DNA of 47,106 nucleotides from assembly GCA_017453985.1 (NCBI GenBank), contig JAFTDT010000003.1, forward strand, positions 1-47,106. The letters are read 5' to 3'. Source of the DNA: Clostridia bacterium. GTDB taxonomy: Bacteria; Bacillota; Clostridia; Oscillospirales; Butyricicoccaceae. This document shows, piece by piece, positions 1-7,659 of the stretch (position 1 is its first letter; each line of letters opens with the position of its first letter). The translations under genes and the position numbers were made by a program. The notes beneath the pieces were generated by a model, which did no database searches, was not told where the DNA came from, and worked only from the letters and a program-made list of their open reading frames with translations.

Positions 1-1
1 C

Positions 2-166
2 CATCTGACGATGAACGCGGACGCGGTCGGCAGCATAGAGGCGGGCAAGCTGGCGGATATCGTCATCGCCGCCGGCGACCCGCTGAAGGACATTTCCTGT
101 CTCACCGGCAGCGAGAATATCAAGCTGGTCATGAAGGACGGTAAGGTGGAGAAAAATATCCTTTGA
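2..166 (+). CDS. Amidohydrolase family protein, C-terminal end (partial)
   Basis: The window opens inside this reading frame and only the last 54 residues are present. They carry the usual end of metal-dependent amidohydrolases (imidazolonepropionase / Xaa-Pro dipeptidase-like): GSIEAGKLADIVI, then a short proline-containing turn and a final beta strand VMKDGKVEKN. In this superfamily that segment is the C-terminal beta-sandwich flanking the metal-binding barrel; the catalytic histidines lie outside the window, so substrate cannot be stated. The gene ends at TGA 164-166, and a 14-bp inverted repeat lies 58 bases downstream. Confidence 0.8.
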   Translation, partial: HLTMNADAVGSIEAGKLADIVIAAGDPLKDISCLTGSENIKLVMKDGKVEKNIL

Positions 167-224
167 CGGGCGGGAAGACAACTTGCAGAATATCTGAAAA
201 TAAGTTTAATTTATCCGCAGACAG

Positions 225-260
225 AAGAAAGCGAGGCTGATTTGACAGCCTCGCTTTCTT
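225..260 (+). terminator. Strong hairpin after the amidohydrolase gene
   Basis: A perfect 14-bp inverted repeat (225-238 with 247-260) with an 8-base loop. The stem is G+C-rich in its core (GCGAGGCT) with A/T flanks that supply short A and T tracts. It sits between the end of a plus-strand gene and the end of a minus-strand gene (391), so it can serve both directions. Tracts after the stem are short, so efficiency is uncertain. Nothing else was seen in 167-390. Confidence 0.6.
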
Positions 261-390
261 GTGATAGAGACAGAGTAATGATTAACTGTTGTGCGTTCAG
301 AAAGCATGATAATTTATTTTCCAAGCTCCATTTTGCACTCTGAATTAGCTGCTTGTATGCTTTATATCAAAACTTTCAAAGCATTACATG

Positions 391-999
391 TCATATAAAT
401 AAGCTAAGTACAAACAGCACACACCATACTATACCGGGAGCCATATTTTTTGTAGTCTTAGATGCTCTTATGAACAGGTAAAGCGGGATTATAAGAAATG
501 ACCATCCCCAAGGTTTTGTTACTATCCTGTTCTTTCTCAGATAAAGTTCATCCAAGAGAAGAAATAGGGGATAAAAAATGGAACAAGAGATAAGCAAGGC
601 ATTTTCAATCTGTAAAAATGTTAATATAAAATATCCAAGAAAGGGTACTGTTGCCAAAGCCCAAGGCCATATATCAGAAAGGGAATTCAGAGGAACGGTT
701 GGAACGTTGCTTTGTACTATGTATCGCAGAGAAGTGTTTTCAATTTTTTGCCATCTGCTGAAGCCCTCTCGCCAAACCATTGTATATCTATCAATGTAGC
801 CTTTTTTAATCAAATCCGATAATTGACAATCTGAAACAGGACCTTTTTGAGTTCCATGTGATATATAGTACCATTTAACTGCGGCATCAGCCTGTGGTTG
901 ACTTATTTCTTCGATAGGCTGATATCCAAATGCAGGACCACATGAAGGACAAAAAGCCGATTCGTTATTAATTTCTCTTCCGCATCTCGGACAGCGCAT
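391..999 (-). CDS. Zinc-ribbon plus GYF_2 (DUF4339) multi-pass membrane protein
   Basis: The 202-residue product starts with a zinc ribbon (CPRCG ... CPSCG, residues 3-20). A GYF_2/DUF4339-type domain follows (about 42-90), with a WYY start, KGPVS, and a late W..G.S.W pattern. About four hydrophobic segments fill residues 110-202. The zinc ribbon and GYF-like domains probably face the cytoplasm; function is unknown. The start is supported by AGGGGG six bases upstream. It is the second gene of an operon, 10 bases after the zinc-ribbon gene ending at 1010. The region is visibly A+T-richer than the housekeeping genes that follow, suggesting an accessory origin. Confidence 0.7.
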   Translation of the reverse strand: MRCPRCGREINNESAFCPSCGPAFGYQPIEEISQPQADAAVKWYYISHGTQKGPVSDCQLSDLIKKGYIDRYTMVWREGFSRWQKIENTSLRYIVQSNVPTVPLNSLSDIWPWALATVPFLGYFILTFLQIENALLISCSIFYPLFLLLDELYLRKNRIVTKPWGWSFLIIPLYLFIRASKTTKNMAPGIVWCVLFVLSLFI

Positions 1000-1009
1000 T
1001 TAAATCCCC

Positions 1010-1573
1010 CTATTCTCCAAAGATAAAATTTATTGTTAGCAAAATTGAAAACATATCCTGCGGCACGCCATCTATTGCCATATATGATATTTGAAATGAC
1101 GTGTTAGAGTAATTGACATCAAATTGGATAAGCATATGAGCTTTTTGTTTATAAAGAATGCAATCTCCGTCAAACTGAACGATATGCTGACCTGTGTTTG
1201 ATTTGAAATATTGCCATTTGGGATTGGTAAAAAAAGCATTAAAAGCTTCTTCGTATGTAGTGTTTGGATTAATGTTCGGGCATCCTCCTTTGACCATAGC
1301 GATATACTTATTGCCGCTGGTAAGGTTTCCGCTTAATCCAAGAAACAGAAGTATTATTATTATTGAAATGCCTACGATAGCCTGAGTAATAGATTTCTTT
1401 TTCGCAGCTTTGCTTGAAATGTTAGCGGGAATATCAGGCGGGTGGTTTGGCGGAGCAGGCGGATTTAAATTATCTCCCAATCTGCTGATACGTTCTTCGA
1501 CTACTTTTGTTCCGCAACGAATGCAAAACTGCGCGCCTGACGTTATTTCATTTCCGCATTTTGAACAGAACAT
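1010..1573 (-). CDS. Zinc-ribbon, single-pass membrane protein of unknown function
   Basis: The product (187 residues from the chosen start) begins with a zinc ribbon (CSKCG ... CIRCG, about residues 3-22). A proline-rich linker and one hydrophobic segment (about 62-85) follow, then a roughly 95-residue C-terminal domain probably on the outside. The open frame also allows a GTG start at 1579, but that codon overlaps the Shine-Dalgarno GGAGGT; the ATG at 1573, four bases after it, is preferred. It is the first gene of a two-gene operon. The structured RNA described at 1690-1851 lies just upstream on the same strand, so the operon may be read through from that RNA or have its own weak promoter. 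No function recognised. Confidence 0.7.
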   Translation of the reverse strand: MFCSKCGNEITSGAQFCIRCGTKVVEERISRLGDNLNPPAPPNHPPDIPANISSKAAKKKSITQAIVGISIIIILLFLGLSGNLTSGNKYIAMVKGGCPNINPNTTYEEAFNAFFTNPKWQYFKSNTGQHIVQFDGDCILYKQKAHMLIQFDVNYSNTSFQISYMAIDGVPQDMFSILLTINFIFGE

Positions 1574-1687
1574 AGGCACCTCCCATATGCTTGCCTTATT
1601 TTTAGTAAATGTTAAATATACTCCATATCAGAGTGCAGAGTGTGTTCAGATAAACGTACAAAACATCTCTTTACCCCCTTTTAAAAT

Positions 1688-1851
1688 ATAAAAAGTGGCG
1701 CAGCGGTTGCTGCGCCACGAAAAACGCAGTACTCCGCTTGCTGCCACGCAAACTTTTGGAAGCCCGAAAGGAATGCCAAAATAGGGAGTGCGTTTTTACC
1801 GAAGTAAAACACATTCCTTTCAATCTTCCCGTATTCAGTTTGCGTGGCAGC
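1688..1851 (-). ncRNA. Structured small RNA or attenuator leader, unassigned family
   Basis: Read on the minus strand, a 15-bp perfect closing stem (GCTGCCACGCAAACT, 1851-1837, with 1754-1740) encloses GGAAG/CTTCC pairing and a 10-bp stem GAAAGGAATG/CATTCCTTTC. At the tip is a GTTTTAC-TTCG-GTAAAAAC hairpin. The segment AAAAACGCACTCC inside the element can pair over 13 bp (one 3-base bulge) with the segment that follows the closing stem (about 1719-1735), which would be a pseudoknot competing with the TTCG hairpin. A terminator follows: a 10-bp perfect stem (1695-1704/1709-1718) and TTTTT. A promoter TTGCGC-N17-TAAGAT ends five bases before the closing stem. I could not match it to a family I know; it is either a free-standing small RNA or a leader for the zinc-ribbon operon 115 bases downstream. 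Confidence 0.65.
1695..1718 (-). terminator. Intrinsic terminator of the structured RNA
   Basis: A 10-bp perfect stem GTGGCGCAGC/GCTGCGCCAC with a four-base loop, followed on the minus strand by TTTTTATATTTT. The CTGCG just upstream could pair with the CGCAG in the 5' half of the stem, giving a possible anti-terminator. Confidence 0.8.
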
Positions 1852-1855
1852 TTTA

Positions 1856-1884
1856 TCTTAACATAAACAAGACAAGAGCGCAAC
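1856..1884 (-). promoter_or_regulatory. Sigma-A-like promoter for the structured RNA
   Basis: On the minus strand TTGCGC, a 17-base spacer and TAAGAT, ending about five bases before the first base of the closing stem. The geometry places the transcription start close to the stem, which is what an independently transcribed RNA would show. Confidence 0.55.
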
Positions 1885-1946
1885 ATATTTTGCGCCGCCC
1901 GTCCCGCCAGTCATTCCTTTTTTGTCAAAAAAAGCGCGATATGTAC

Positions 1947-1975
1947 TTTTAAATCTGCGGCAAATATGTTATGAT
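1947..1975 (+). promoter_or_regulatory. Possible promoter upstream of tsaE
   Basis: TATGAT at 1970-1975 is a good -10; the matching -35 (TTTTAA, 17 bases upstream) is poor. If used, transcription would start near 1982, inside the longest open frame, which argues for a tsaE start at 1995 or 2004 rather than 1971. Confidence 0.35.
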
Positions 1976-1994
1976 GGAAAAAAACGAGAGGCTT

Positions 1995-2423
1995 ATGAGC
2001 TTGATGAAGGAAACTTATCTTACCTCCTCGGAGCGGGAGACGGAGTCGCTGGGAGAGCGCATGGCGGCGCGGCTGGCGGGCATTTCCGTGGCGGCGCTTT
2101 ACGGCGAGCTGGGCGCGGGCAAGACGGCGCTGACGCGCGGCATCGCGCGCGGGCTGGGCTGCCGGGACAGCGTCAGCAGCCCGACCTATACCGTGGTGAA
2201 CGAATACCGCGGCGGCGCGCGGCGGGTATGTCATTTTGACATGTACCGCCTTTCCGGCGCGGACGAGCTTTATGACATCGGCTGGGAGGACTATCTCGCC
2301 TCCGGCTGCCGGTGTGTGGTGGAGTGGGGACAGATAGCCGAGGCGGCGTTCCCGCCGGACACGGCGTATATAAGGATAACGAAAACGGGAGAAAACATGA
2401 GGGAGATCACTTTGGAATGCTGA
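1995..2423 (+). CDS. tsaE: tRNA threonylcarbamoyladenosine biosynthesis ATPase TsaE
   Basis: TsaE is the P-loop ATPase that works with TsaB and TsaD to place threonylcarbamoyl on A37 of ANN-decoding tRNAs. The frame shows Walker A GELGAGKT, the family block SSPTYT, HFDMYRL (Walker B region), a DELYDIGW stretch and a late EW. The longest frame starts at 1971, but no Shine-Dalgarno is seen there and a -10 hexamer overlaps it. ATG 1995 or ATG 2004, downstream of GAGAGG (1986-1991), is more likely. The protein is then about 142 residues, normal for the family. It overlaps tsaB by seven bases, so the two are translationally linked. Confidence 0.93.
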   Translation: MSLMKETYLTSSERETESLGERMAARLAGISVAALYGELGAGKTALTRGIARGLGCRDSVSSPTYTVVNEYRGGARRVCHFDMYRLSGADELYDIGWEDYLASGCRCVVEWGQIAEAAFPPDTAYIRITKTGENMREITLEC

Positions 2424-3040
2424 TATTGGCGCTTGATACCTCGGGCAAGGTCGCGTCCTGCGCCCTCTGCCGCGACGGAGAGATAACGGACAGCGCCGGG
2501 CGCGACTCCATGCTGGACCACAGCAGCACGCTGCTGCCGCTGTGCGAGGAGCTGCTGGCGCGTCACGGGCTGCGGGCTGCGGACGTGGACGTCTTCGCGG
2601 CGGTAAAGGGGCCCGGCTCCTTCACCGGCATACGCATCGGCGCGGCGGCGGTCAAGGGACTGGCGTTTTCGCTGGGGCGCCCCTGCGCGGGCATATCCTC
2701 CATGGAGGCGGCGGTCTGGGCATGGGACGGCAGCGGCAGGGTCTGCTCGCGCGTCACGGCGAGAGCGGGCGAATATTACTGGGCGCTGTTTGAGAAGAGC
2801 GGCGGCGTGCGGCGGCTGACGGAGGATGCCGTCGGCGGCGAAGCGGAAATCGCGGCGGCGATGGCGGCGCACGGCTGCACGCAGGTGCTGACCGACGGGC
2901 AGAACGCCTGCGGAGCCGCGCTCGCGGCGTATGAGCTGGGCCGCAGAGACGAACTGATAAACTGTCATGAGCTGACGCCGTCATATTTGCGACAGTCGCA
3001 GGCGGAGCGCATGAGAAAAGAAAAGGAGAATATAAAATGA
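2417..3040 (+). CDS. tsaB: tRNA threonylcarbamoyladenosine biosynthesis protein TsaB
   Basis: TsaB is the catalytically inactive ASKHA-fold partner of TsaD in the t6A pathway. Residues 1-10 (MLILALDTSG) and the block GPGSFTGIRIG (about 60-70) with downstream A.KGLA are diagnostic. The ATG at 2417 lies inside the end of tsaE; this gives 207 residues, shorter than many TsaB proteins of about 230 but complete at the N-terminus. The C-terminal domain ends in TPSYLRQSQAE, as expected. The stop overlaps the ATG of rpiB by four bases (ATGA). No rimI or tsaD is seen next to it. Confidence 0.93.
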   Translation: MLILALDTSGKVASCALCRDGEITDSAGRDSMLDHSSTLLPLCEELLARHGLRAADVDVFAAVKGPGSFTGIRIGAAAVKGLAFSLGRPCAGISSMEAAVWAWDGSGRVCSRVTARAGEYYWALFEKSGGVRRLTEDAVGGEAEIAAAMAAHGCTQVLTDGQNACGAALAAYELGRRDELINCHELTPSYLRQSQAERMRKEKENIK

Positions 3041-3483
3041 TCATTGCTATCGGAGCCGACCACGGAGGATTTAAACTCAAGGAGCAGATAAGAGAGCATC
3101 TGGCGGCGTGCGGGCACGAGGTGACGGACTGCGGGACGTATGACGAGACCTCCTGTCACTATCCCATGTACGCGGAGAAGGTCGCCGCTGCGGTCGCCTC
3201 CGGCGGCGCGGAGCTGGGCGTGCTGGTCTGCGGCACGGGCATCGGCATGTCCATGGCGGCGAACAAGGTGCGCGGCATACGCGCCGCGGTGGTGGGGGAC
3301 TGCTTCAGCGCGGAGGCAACGCGCCGCCACAACAATGCCAATGTCATCTGCCTCGGAGAGCGCGTCACCGGCGCGGGGCTGGCGCTGAAGATAGTGGACG
3401 CCTTCCTCGCCGCCGAGTTTGAGGGGGCGCGCCACCAGACAAGGATAGATATGATAAGCGATATAGAAAACCGTAATCTGTGA
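3037..3483 (+). CDS. rpiB: Ribose-5-phosphate isomerase B
   Basis: RpiB interconverts ribose 5-phosphate and ribulose 5-phosphate in the cytoplasmic pentose phosphate pathway. The 148-residue product begins IAIGADHGG (substrate-binding Asp-His). It carries the catalytic-cysteine loop VCGTGIGMS (about 65-73) and [12 protein letters not shown] with the base histidine near residue 98. Its length matches the family. It follows tsaB with a four-base overlap and precedes upp, so ribose phosphate supply and uracil salvage, which uses PRPP, are co-transcribed. Confidence 0.96.
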   Translation: MIIAIGADHGGFKLKEQIREHLAACGHEVTDCGTYDETSCHYPMYAEKVAAAVASGGAELGVLVCGTGIGMSMAANKVRGIRAAVVGDCFSAEATRRHNNANVICLGERVTGAGLALKIVDAFLAAEFEGARHQTRIDMISDIENRNL

Positions 3484-3497
3484 TAGGAGAGATGAAC

Positions 3498-4127
3498 ATG
3501 AGCAACGTGCATATTTTTGACCACCCGCTGATACAGCACAAGCTGGCGATAATCCGCCGCAAGGAGACGGGCGTGAAGGAGTTCCGCGAGATAGTGGGCG
3601 AGATAGCCATGCTGATGTGCTACGACGCCACCCGCGACCTCAACACCGTGGAGGTGGAGATAGAAACGCCGGTCGGCAAGGCGACCGTGCGTGAGCTTTC
3701 CGGCAAGAAGCTTGCCGTGGTGCCGATACTCCGCGCCGGACTCGGCATGGTGGACGGCATGCTGGCGCTTATCCCCTCGGCAAAGGTGGGGCACGTCGGG
3801 CTGTACCGCGATCCGGAGACGCTGGAGCCGGTGGACTATTACTGCAAGCTGCCGCCGGATATCGAGGAGCGCGACGTGTTCATCGTCGATCCCATGCTCG
3901 CCACGGGCGGCTCGGCGTCGGCGGCGATAGGCTTTCTCAAGCAGCGCGGGGTGAAGAACCTCAAGCTGATGTGCATCATCGCCGCGCCGGAGGGCGTAAA
4001 GCGCGTGACGGAAGACCATCCCGACGTGGAGGTGTTCTGCGCCGCGCTGGACAAGCAGCTCAACGACCACGGCTACATCGTCCCCGGTCTGGGCGATGCG
4101 GGCGACAGAATATTCGGTACGAAATAA
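3498..4127 (+). CDS. upp: Uracil phosphoribosyltransferase
   Basis: Upp converts uracil and PRPP to UMP. Starting at ATG 3498 (AGGAGA seven bases upstream) the protein is 209 residues, the usual length; the in-frame ATG at 3492 is only one base from the Shine-Dalgarno and is unlikely. Visible motifs are HPLIQHKL near the N-terminus, [10 protein letters not shown], the PRPP-binding loop [10 protein letters not shown], and the uracil-binding end [18 protein letters not shown]. It is the fourth gene of the tsaE-tsaB-rpiB-upp run. Confidence 0.97.
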   Translation: MSNVHIFDHPLIQHKLAIIRRKETGVKEFREIVGEIAMLMCYDATRDLNTVEVEIETPVGKATVRELSGKKLAVVPILRAGLGMVDGMLALIPSAKVGHVGLYRDPETLEPVDYYCKLPPDIEERDVFIVDPMLATGGSASAAIGFLKQRGVKNLKLMCIIAAPEGVKRVTEDHPDVEVFCAALDKQLNDHGYIVPGLGDAGDRIFGTK

Positions 4128-4144
4128 AAAAAGGGGAGAAGGAT

Positions 4145-4663
4145 ATGAGATATTGCACGAATTGCGGACAGGCAAACGAGGACGGACACTCCTTCTGCAC
4201 AAACTGCGGCAAGCCGCTCGCGGCGCCGGAGCAGGAGACTTATACGGAGCCGGCAGTCGCGCCGGAGGAGACGTATCAGCAGACTTATTCGCAGCAGCAG
4301 ACCTATCAGCCGCAGCAGACGTACCAGCCGCAGCAGAGCTACGCGCCGCAGCAGGCGTATGCGCCGCCGGAATATACGGAAAAGCCGATGTCCGCATGGA
4401 GCTATGCCGGGTCGCTGTTTCTGATGGCGCTGCCGCTGGTCGGCTTCGTGCTGATGATAGTCTGGGCGGCGGGCGGCACGGACAGCATCAGCCGCCGCAA
4501 TCGGGCGCGCGGAAGACTCATTATTATGGCGATAGCGCTGGCGCTCGGCATCGGGCTGCTGTTCACGTTCGGCGGGATTTTCGCAAGGCTGCTCAATGAG
4601 TACTCGAATGCTTACGGACAATACGGCAGCGAATGGATGCGCACATTTGTTTTCAGAGGCTGA
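4145..4663 (+). CDS. Zinc-ribbon, glutamine/tyrosine-rich linker, two-pass membrane protein
   Basis: 172 residues. A zinc ribbon (CTNCG ... CTNCG, residues 4-21) leads into a low-complexity linker of repeated TYQPQQ / YAPQQ units (about 38-78). Two hydrophobic segments follow (about 86-111 and 123-148), then a short polar tail. The start is ATG 4145 after GGGGAGAAGG, 18 bases after upp. The family is common in Bacillota and has no settled function; the linker suggests a tether between a cytoplasmic zinc finger and the membrane. A bidirectional hairpin follows. Confidence 0.75.
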   Translation: MRYCTNCGQANEDGHSFCTNCGKPLAAPEQETYTEPAVAPEETYQQTYSQQQTYQPQQTYQPQQSYAPQQAYAPPEYTEKPMSAWSYAGSLFLMALPLVGFVLMIVWAAGGTDSISRRNRARGRLIIMAIALALGIGLLFTFGGIFARLLNEYSNAYGQYGSEWMRTFVFRG

Positions 4664-4673
4664 GAACGTAAAA

Positions 4674-4705
4674 AACGGCACGGGATTTTGATATCCCGTG
4701 CCGTT
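4674..4705. terminator. Bidirectional terminator between convergent genes
   Basis: A 13-bp perfect stem (AACGGCACGGGAT, 4674-4686, with 4693-4705) and a six-base loop. It is preceded by a run of A (T on the minus strand) and followed by TCTGTATCG on the plus strand. It separates the zinc-ribbon gene from the convergent dehydrogenase gene. Confidence 0.8.
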
Positions 4706-4719
4706 CTGTATCGTAATTT

Positions 4720-5697
4720 TTACAGCAGAGTGTCCCGTATGCTCTCCTCTGTCGGGCGCACGCGGTAGCCCAGCTCCCGCTCCGCCTTTTCACGGCTGAA
4801 GCGGACTCCGGACAGCAGCGTCTTTGCAGAGCACGGCGTAAGCAGCGGCTTGCCGCTGCCAAAGCGCAATGAAAACCGCTCTGTGAGCGGCGCCGCCGCG
4901 CGCACCGTCCACGCGGGCAGCGTGAGCCTTGCGGCGCGCCTGCCGCTCAGACTGCGTACAAGGCGCAGCATCTCCGTTATGGTTATGTAATTCCCGCTGA
5001 GTATGTAGCATTCGCCTGCGGCGCCGCGCTCCTCGCACAGCAGTATGCCCGCCGCCGCGTCGCGCACATCGACAAAGTCATATCCGCCGCGAACGCTTAT
5101 CCTGATCCGTCCGGCTCGCATGGCTTTCAGCGTGTTCACGGAATGATTGCTGCCGCGAAGGTCGCCGGGGCCGATGATGCCGGAGGGGTGCACGACGCTG
5201 ACGTTCAGCCCCTTTTCGGCATATGCCAGCACAATCGCCGTCGCCTCTGCCTTTGAACGAGCGTATTGCCCGTAAACGGTCTCCGGGGAAAACTCCTTCG
5301 TCTCGCGGGTAAGCTCGGGAAAGGGACGTTCCGGTATGGCGTGGACGGAGCTGACATATACGGCGCGCTCCGTGCCGCTTTGCGCCGCCGCTTCCATGAT
5401 GTTTTTCGTGCCGGTCACGTTGATCTCGTGCAGCCGCGGATCCGGCGCTGACAATATGCTGATGACTCCGGCGCAGTGTATGAGCGTAACGCGGTCATAG
5501 CCGCCGCGTTCGAAGAAAGGCACGAGCGAGCGCCTGTCGCGCACGTCGCCGGTGACGCATGCAACGCCCTGAGGGACGAGGGCTTCTTCTCCGCGTAGGA
5601 CGAGGGCACGGATATCATGCCCGGTACGCAGAAGTTCTTTTGCTGTTACCGAGCCGAGATGTCCGGTCACACCTGTGAGCAGGTACAGCTTTTTCAT
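4720..5697 (-). CDS. NAD(P)-dependent epimerase/dehydratase (extended SDR)
   Basis: The 325-residue product begins with the Rossmann motif TGVTGHLG (residues 8-15). It carries the acidic GDVRD segment, HCAGV, VSSVHA with the active-site serine, and the YxxxK pair YARSK. The later PSGIIGPGD and DFVDVRDAA blocks are typical of dihydroflavonol reductase / nucleoside-sugar epimerase-like extended SDRs. Substrate is not predictable. It is the last gene of the minus-strand operon from 8666, 13 bases after the GerMN lipoprotein gene; its link to those genes is unclear. Confidence 0.85.
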   Translation of the reverse strand: MKKLYLLTGVTGHLGSVTAKELLRTGHDIRALVLRGEEALVPQGVACVTGDVRDRRSLVPFFERGGYDRVTLIHCAGVISILSAPDPRLHEINVTGTKNIMEAAAQSGTERAVYVSSVHAIPERPFPELTRETKEFSPETVYGQYARSKAEATAIVLAYAEKGLNVSVVHPSGIIGPGDLRGSNHSVNTLKAMRAGRIRISVRGGYDFVDVRDAAAGILLCEERGAAGECYILSGNYITITEMLRLVRSLSGRRAARLTLPAWTVRAAAPLTERFSLRFGSGKPLLTPCSAKTLLSGVRFSREKAERELGYRVRPTEESIRDTLL

Positions 5698-5710
5698 GTG
5701 CTGCCTCCTT

Positions 5711-6217
5711 TCAGCGATTGTCCAGTATCAATATATCGTCATTGATGAACAAATTGTTTCGGGTGTAATAGGAGACGTTGTACGGAGCCTGATTTTCACC
5801 GGCAGTGGTGATGGCGACGTACTGCACGCCGGGTATATCGAGCAGCGACATGGCGATCGCGGCGGCGGCGATACCTCGGCTGCCGTTGTCCAGCGCGGAA
5901 TATTCCGACGACAGCTCCACGCGGATCATGCTGCCGTTTTCGCGCACGGAAAGCACGCTGACGTCCTCCGGAATAACGGAAAAGCGGTTTTCCGAGGGGG
6001 GACGCCGCATGGCGGACAGGATCGCGCCCGCCTGCTCCGCCGGAGTATCGCCGCTGCGGGGAATAGACGTCGCTTCGAGGCTGAAAAGCCCGCGTGCGGC
6101 GGGATCCGCGCTCAGGTAATACACATGCGCGCCGTCATCCGCTGCAGGCTCCGCCGCACAGGAGCATAGCAGAAGCAGACAGAAGATCAGCGCGGCGATC
6201 CGGCTGTGCAGCGTCAT
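5711..6217 (-). CDS. GerMN-domain lipoprotein
   Basis: 168 residues with a signal peptide ending in the lipobox LLCSC (Cys 20), so it is probably a lipoprotein outside the membrane. The rest fits a GerMN domain: VYYLSAD near the start, LSAMRRPP in the middle, then IRVELSSEY and a late IPGVQYVAITTAGE strand-turn. GerM of Bacillus is a sporulation/germination lipoprotein with this domain; similar proteins often follow two-component genes in Bacillota. Its start overlaps the histidine kinase stop by four bases, so it is cotranscribed and may sense or report envelope state. Confidence 0.85.
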   Translation of the reverse strand: MTLHSRIAALIFCLLLLCSCAAEPAADDGAHVYYLSADPAARGLFSLEATSIPRSGDTPAEQAGAILSAMRRPPSENRFSVIPEDVSVLSVRENGSMIRVELSSEYSALDNGSRGIAAAAIAMSLLDIPGVQYVAITTAGENQAPYNVSYYTRNNLFINDDILILDNR

Positions 6218-7659
6218 TCCACCACCTCCTCATCGGCGGAGGCAAAGCGGACGGTGAACTCCGTCCCCTCGCCGTAGGTGCTTGCGATCTCTATGGACGC
6301 GCCCATGTTGTCCACCCATTCCTTGGCGATGGACAGCCCCAGTCCGGTGCCGCCGGTCTCGCGGGAGCGCGCCTTGTCCACGCGGTAAAAGCGGTCGAAG
6401 ACCTTTTCCAGCTCGTTTTGCGGTATGCCTATGCCGGTATCGCTGATCTTCAGCACGGTGGTGCTGCGCTCGCGCGAGATGCGCACGTCCACGCGCCCGC
6501 CGCGCTTGTTGTATTTCACGGCGTTTTCCATCAGATTGAACACAATGTGGAAAATGCCGTCGCGCGCCGCCATCACAAACCATTCGCCCTCATAGCCGAG
6601 GTTTATCGAAACATCGTAAAGCGCGGCGTTGCCCTTGAGCAGCTCGGCGCATTTCGTCACCGTGGCGCTGAGGTCGCAGCTCACCAGCGTCACCGGCGGC
6701 AGCGCGTCGAGGCGGCTGAGCGAGAGCAGGCTTTCGGTTATATGCGTCAGCCGGTCGATCTCGTCGCCGATATCGCGGACAAACTCGCGGATATCCTCGC
6801 TGCTGATATCCTTGACCTGTATTATGGAGTCGGACAGCAGCTTGATCGAGGCAAGCGGCGTCTTCAGTTCGTGCGAGGCGTAGGAAACAAACTGCCGCCG
6901 CACCGCGTCGGTCTTCTGCAGGCGCGAGCTCATGGAGTTGAACTCGTCAGCGATGTTGCTCAGTTCGTCGTCAAGCCCGCGCATTTCGATGCGGTAGCTG
7001 TAATCGCCCTTGCCCACGGCGTCGACGCCGCGCAGCAGCGTGCGGAAGCGGCGGCTGAGGGCAAGATTGAAGAATACGACGAAGATTCCGCTGACGATGA
7101 GCGCGGCGAGGGAAATGCCGCGTATATTGCGTCTGGTCTGCGTCAGCAGCAGGGCGTTTTCCGTGTCGTTCTGCATGAAATACACCACGCCGGTGATCGT
7201 TCCGTCCTTAAGTATCGGTGAGGCGGCGCGGCTGCAGAACACGCTTTCGTCATAGGTGCAGCGAAAGGCGTCCCGCGACTGCAGGGCGGAAACGATCTCC
7301 TCAAACATGACGATGTTGCCGGACAGACGGGACGACTTCTGGCTGTCGTACAGCACGATGCCGCCGCCGTCCGTGACCAGCACGCGGTGGTTCTGCGCCA
7401 TGTCCAGCACGGTGACGGCAGTGGATATGTTCTCCGCGCTGAGATAGGGAAAGCTTTCAAGTGCGGAGGCAAGGGTGGTCACGCCGCTCAGCATGTCGCT
7501 GCGCGAGGAATTGATGATCTGGTTTTTGATCACTGCCGCGGGATATGTATTCATGACGACAAGCGCTGCCAAAAGCAGCGCGCCGAAGGCTATGGTGATC
7601 TTCAGCCGCAGGCTGAAGCCGGCTTTTTTAGTTTTTCTGCGCCTTGAAATAATAGCCAA
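6214..7659 (-). CDS. Membrane sensor histidine kinase
   Basis: 481 residues. The first membrane segment is about 20-40, followed by an extracytoplasmic sensor of roughly 140 residues and a second membrane segment (about 182-202). A HAMP linker covers about 203-255. The HisKA box SYASHELKTPLAS has the phosphorylated histidine at residue 263. The HATPase domain has N-box NLMENAVKYN, G1 DTGIGIP, F box FDRFYRVD and G2 GGTGLGLSIAK. The start ATG lies 32 bases inside the response regulator gene, so the two are coupled. The architecture is PhoR/WalK-like but lacks a PAS domain; the signal is unknown. Confidence 0.95.
   Translation of the reverse strand: MAIISRRRKTKKAGFSLRLKITIAFGALLLAALVVMNTYPAAVIKNQIINSSRSDMLSGVTTLASALESFPYLSAENISTAVTVLDMAQNHRVLVTDGGGIVLYDSQKSSRLSGNIVMFEEIVSALQSRDAFRCTYDESVFCSRAASPILKDGTITGVVYFMQNDTENALLLTQTRRNIRGISLAALIVSGIFVVFFNLALSRRFRTLLRGVDAVGKGDYSYRIEMRGLDDELSNIADEFNSMSSRLQKTDAVRRQFVSYASHELKTPLASIKLLSDSIIQVKDISSEDIREFVRDIGDEIDRLTHITESLLSLSRLDALPPVTLVSCDLSATVTKCAELLKGNAALYDVSINLGYEGEWFVMAARDGIFHIVFNLMENAVKYNKRGGRVDVRISRERSTTVLKISDTGIGIPQNELEKVFDRFYRVDKARSRETGGTGLGLSIAKEWVDNMGASIEIASTYGEGTEFTVRFASADEEVVE

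Noticed and set aside
578-799. Plus-strand open frame of 73 codons inside the minus-strand zinc-ribbon gene
   Set aside because: It is antisense to a well-supported gene and has no recognisable motif.
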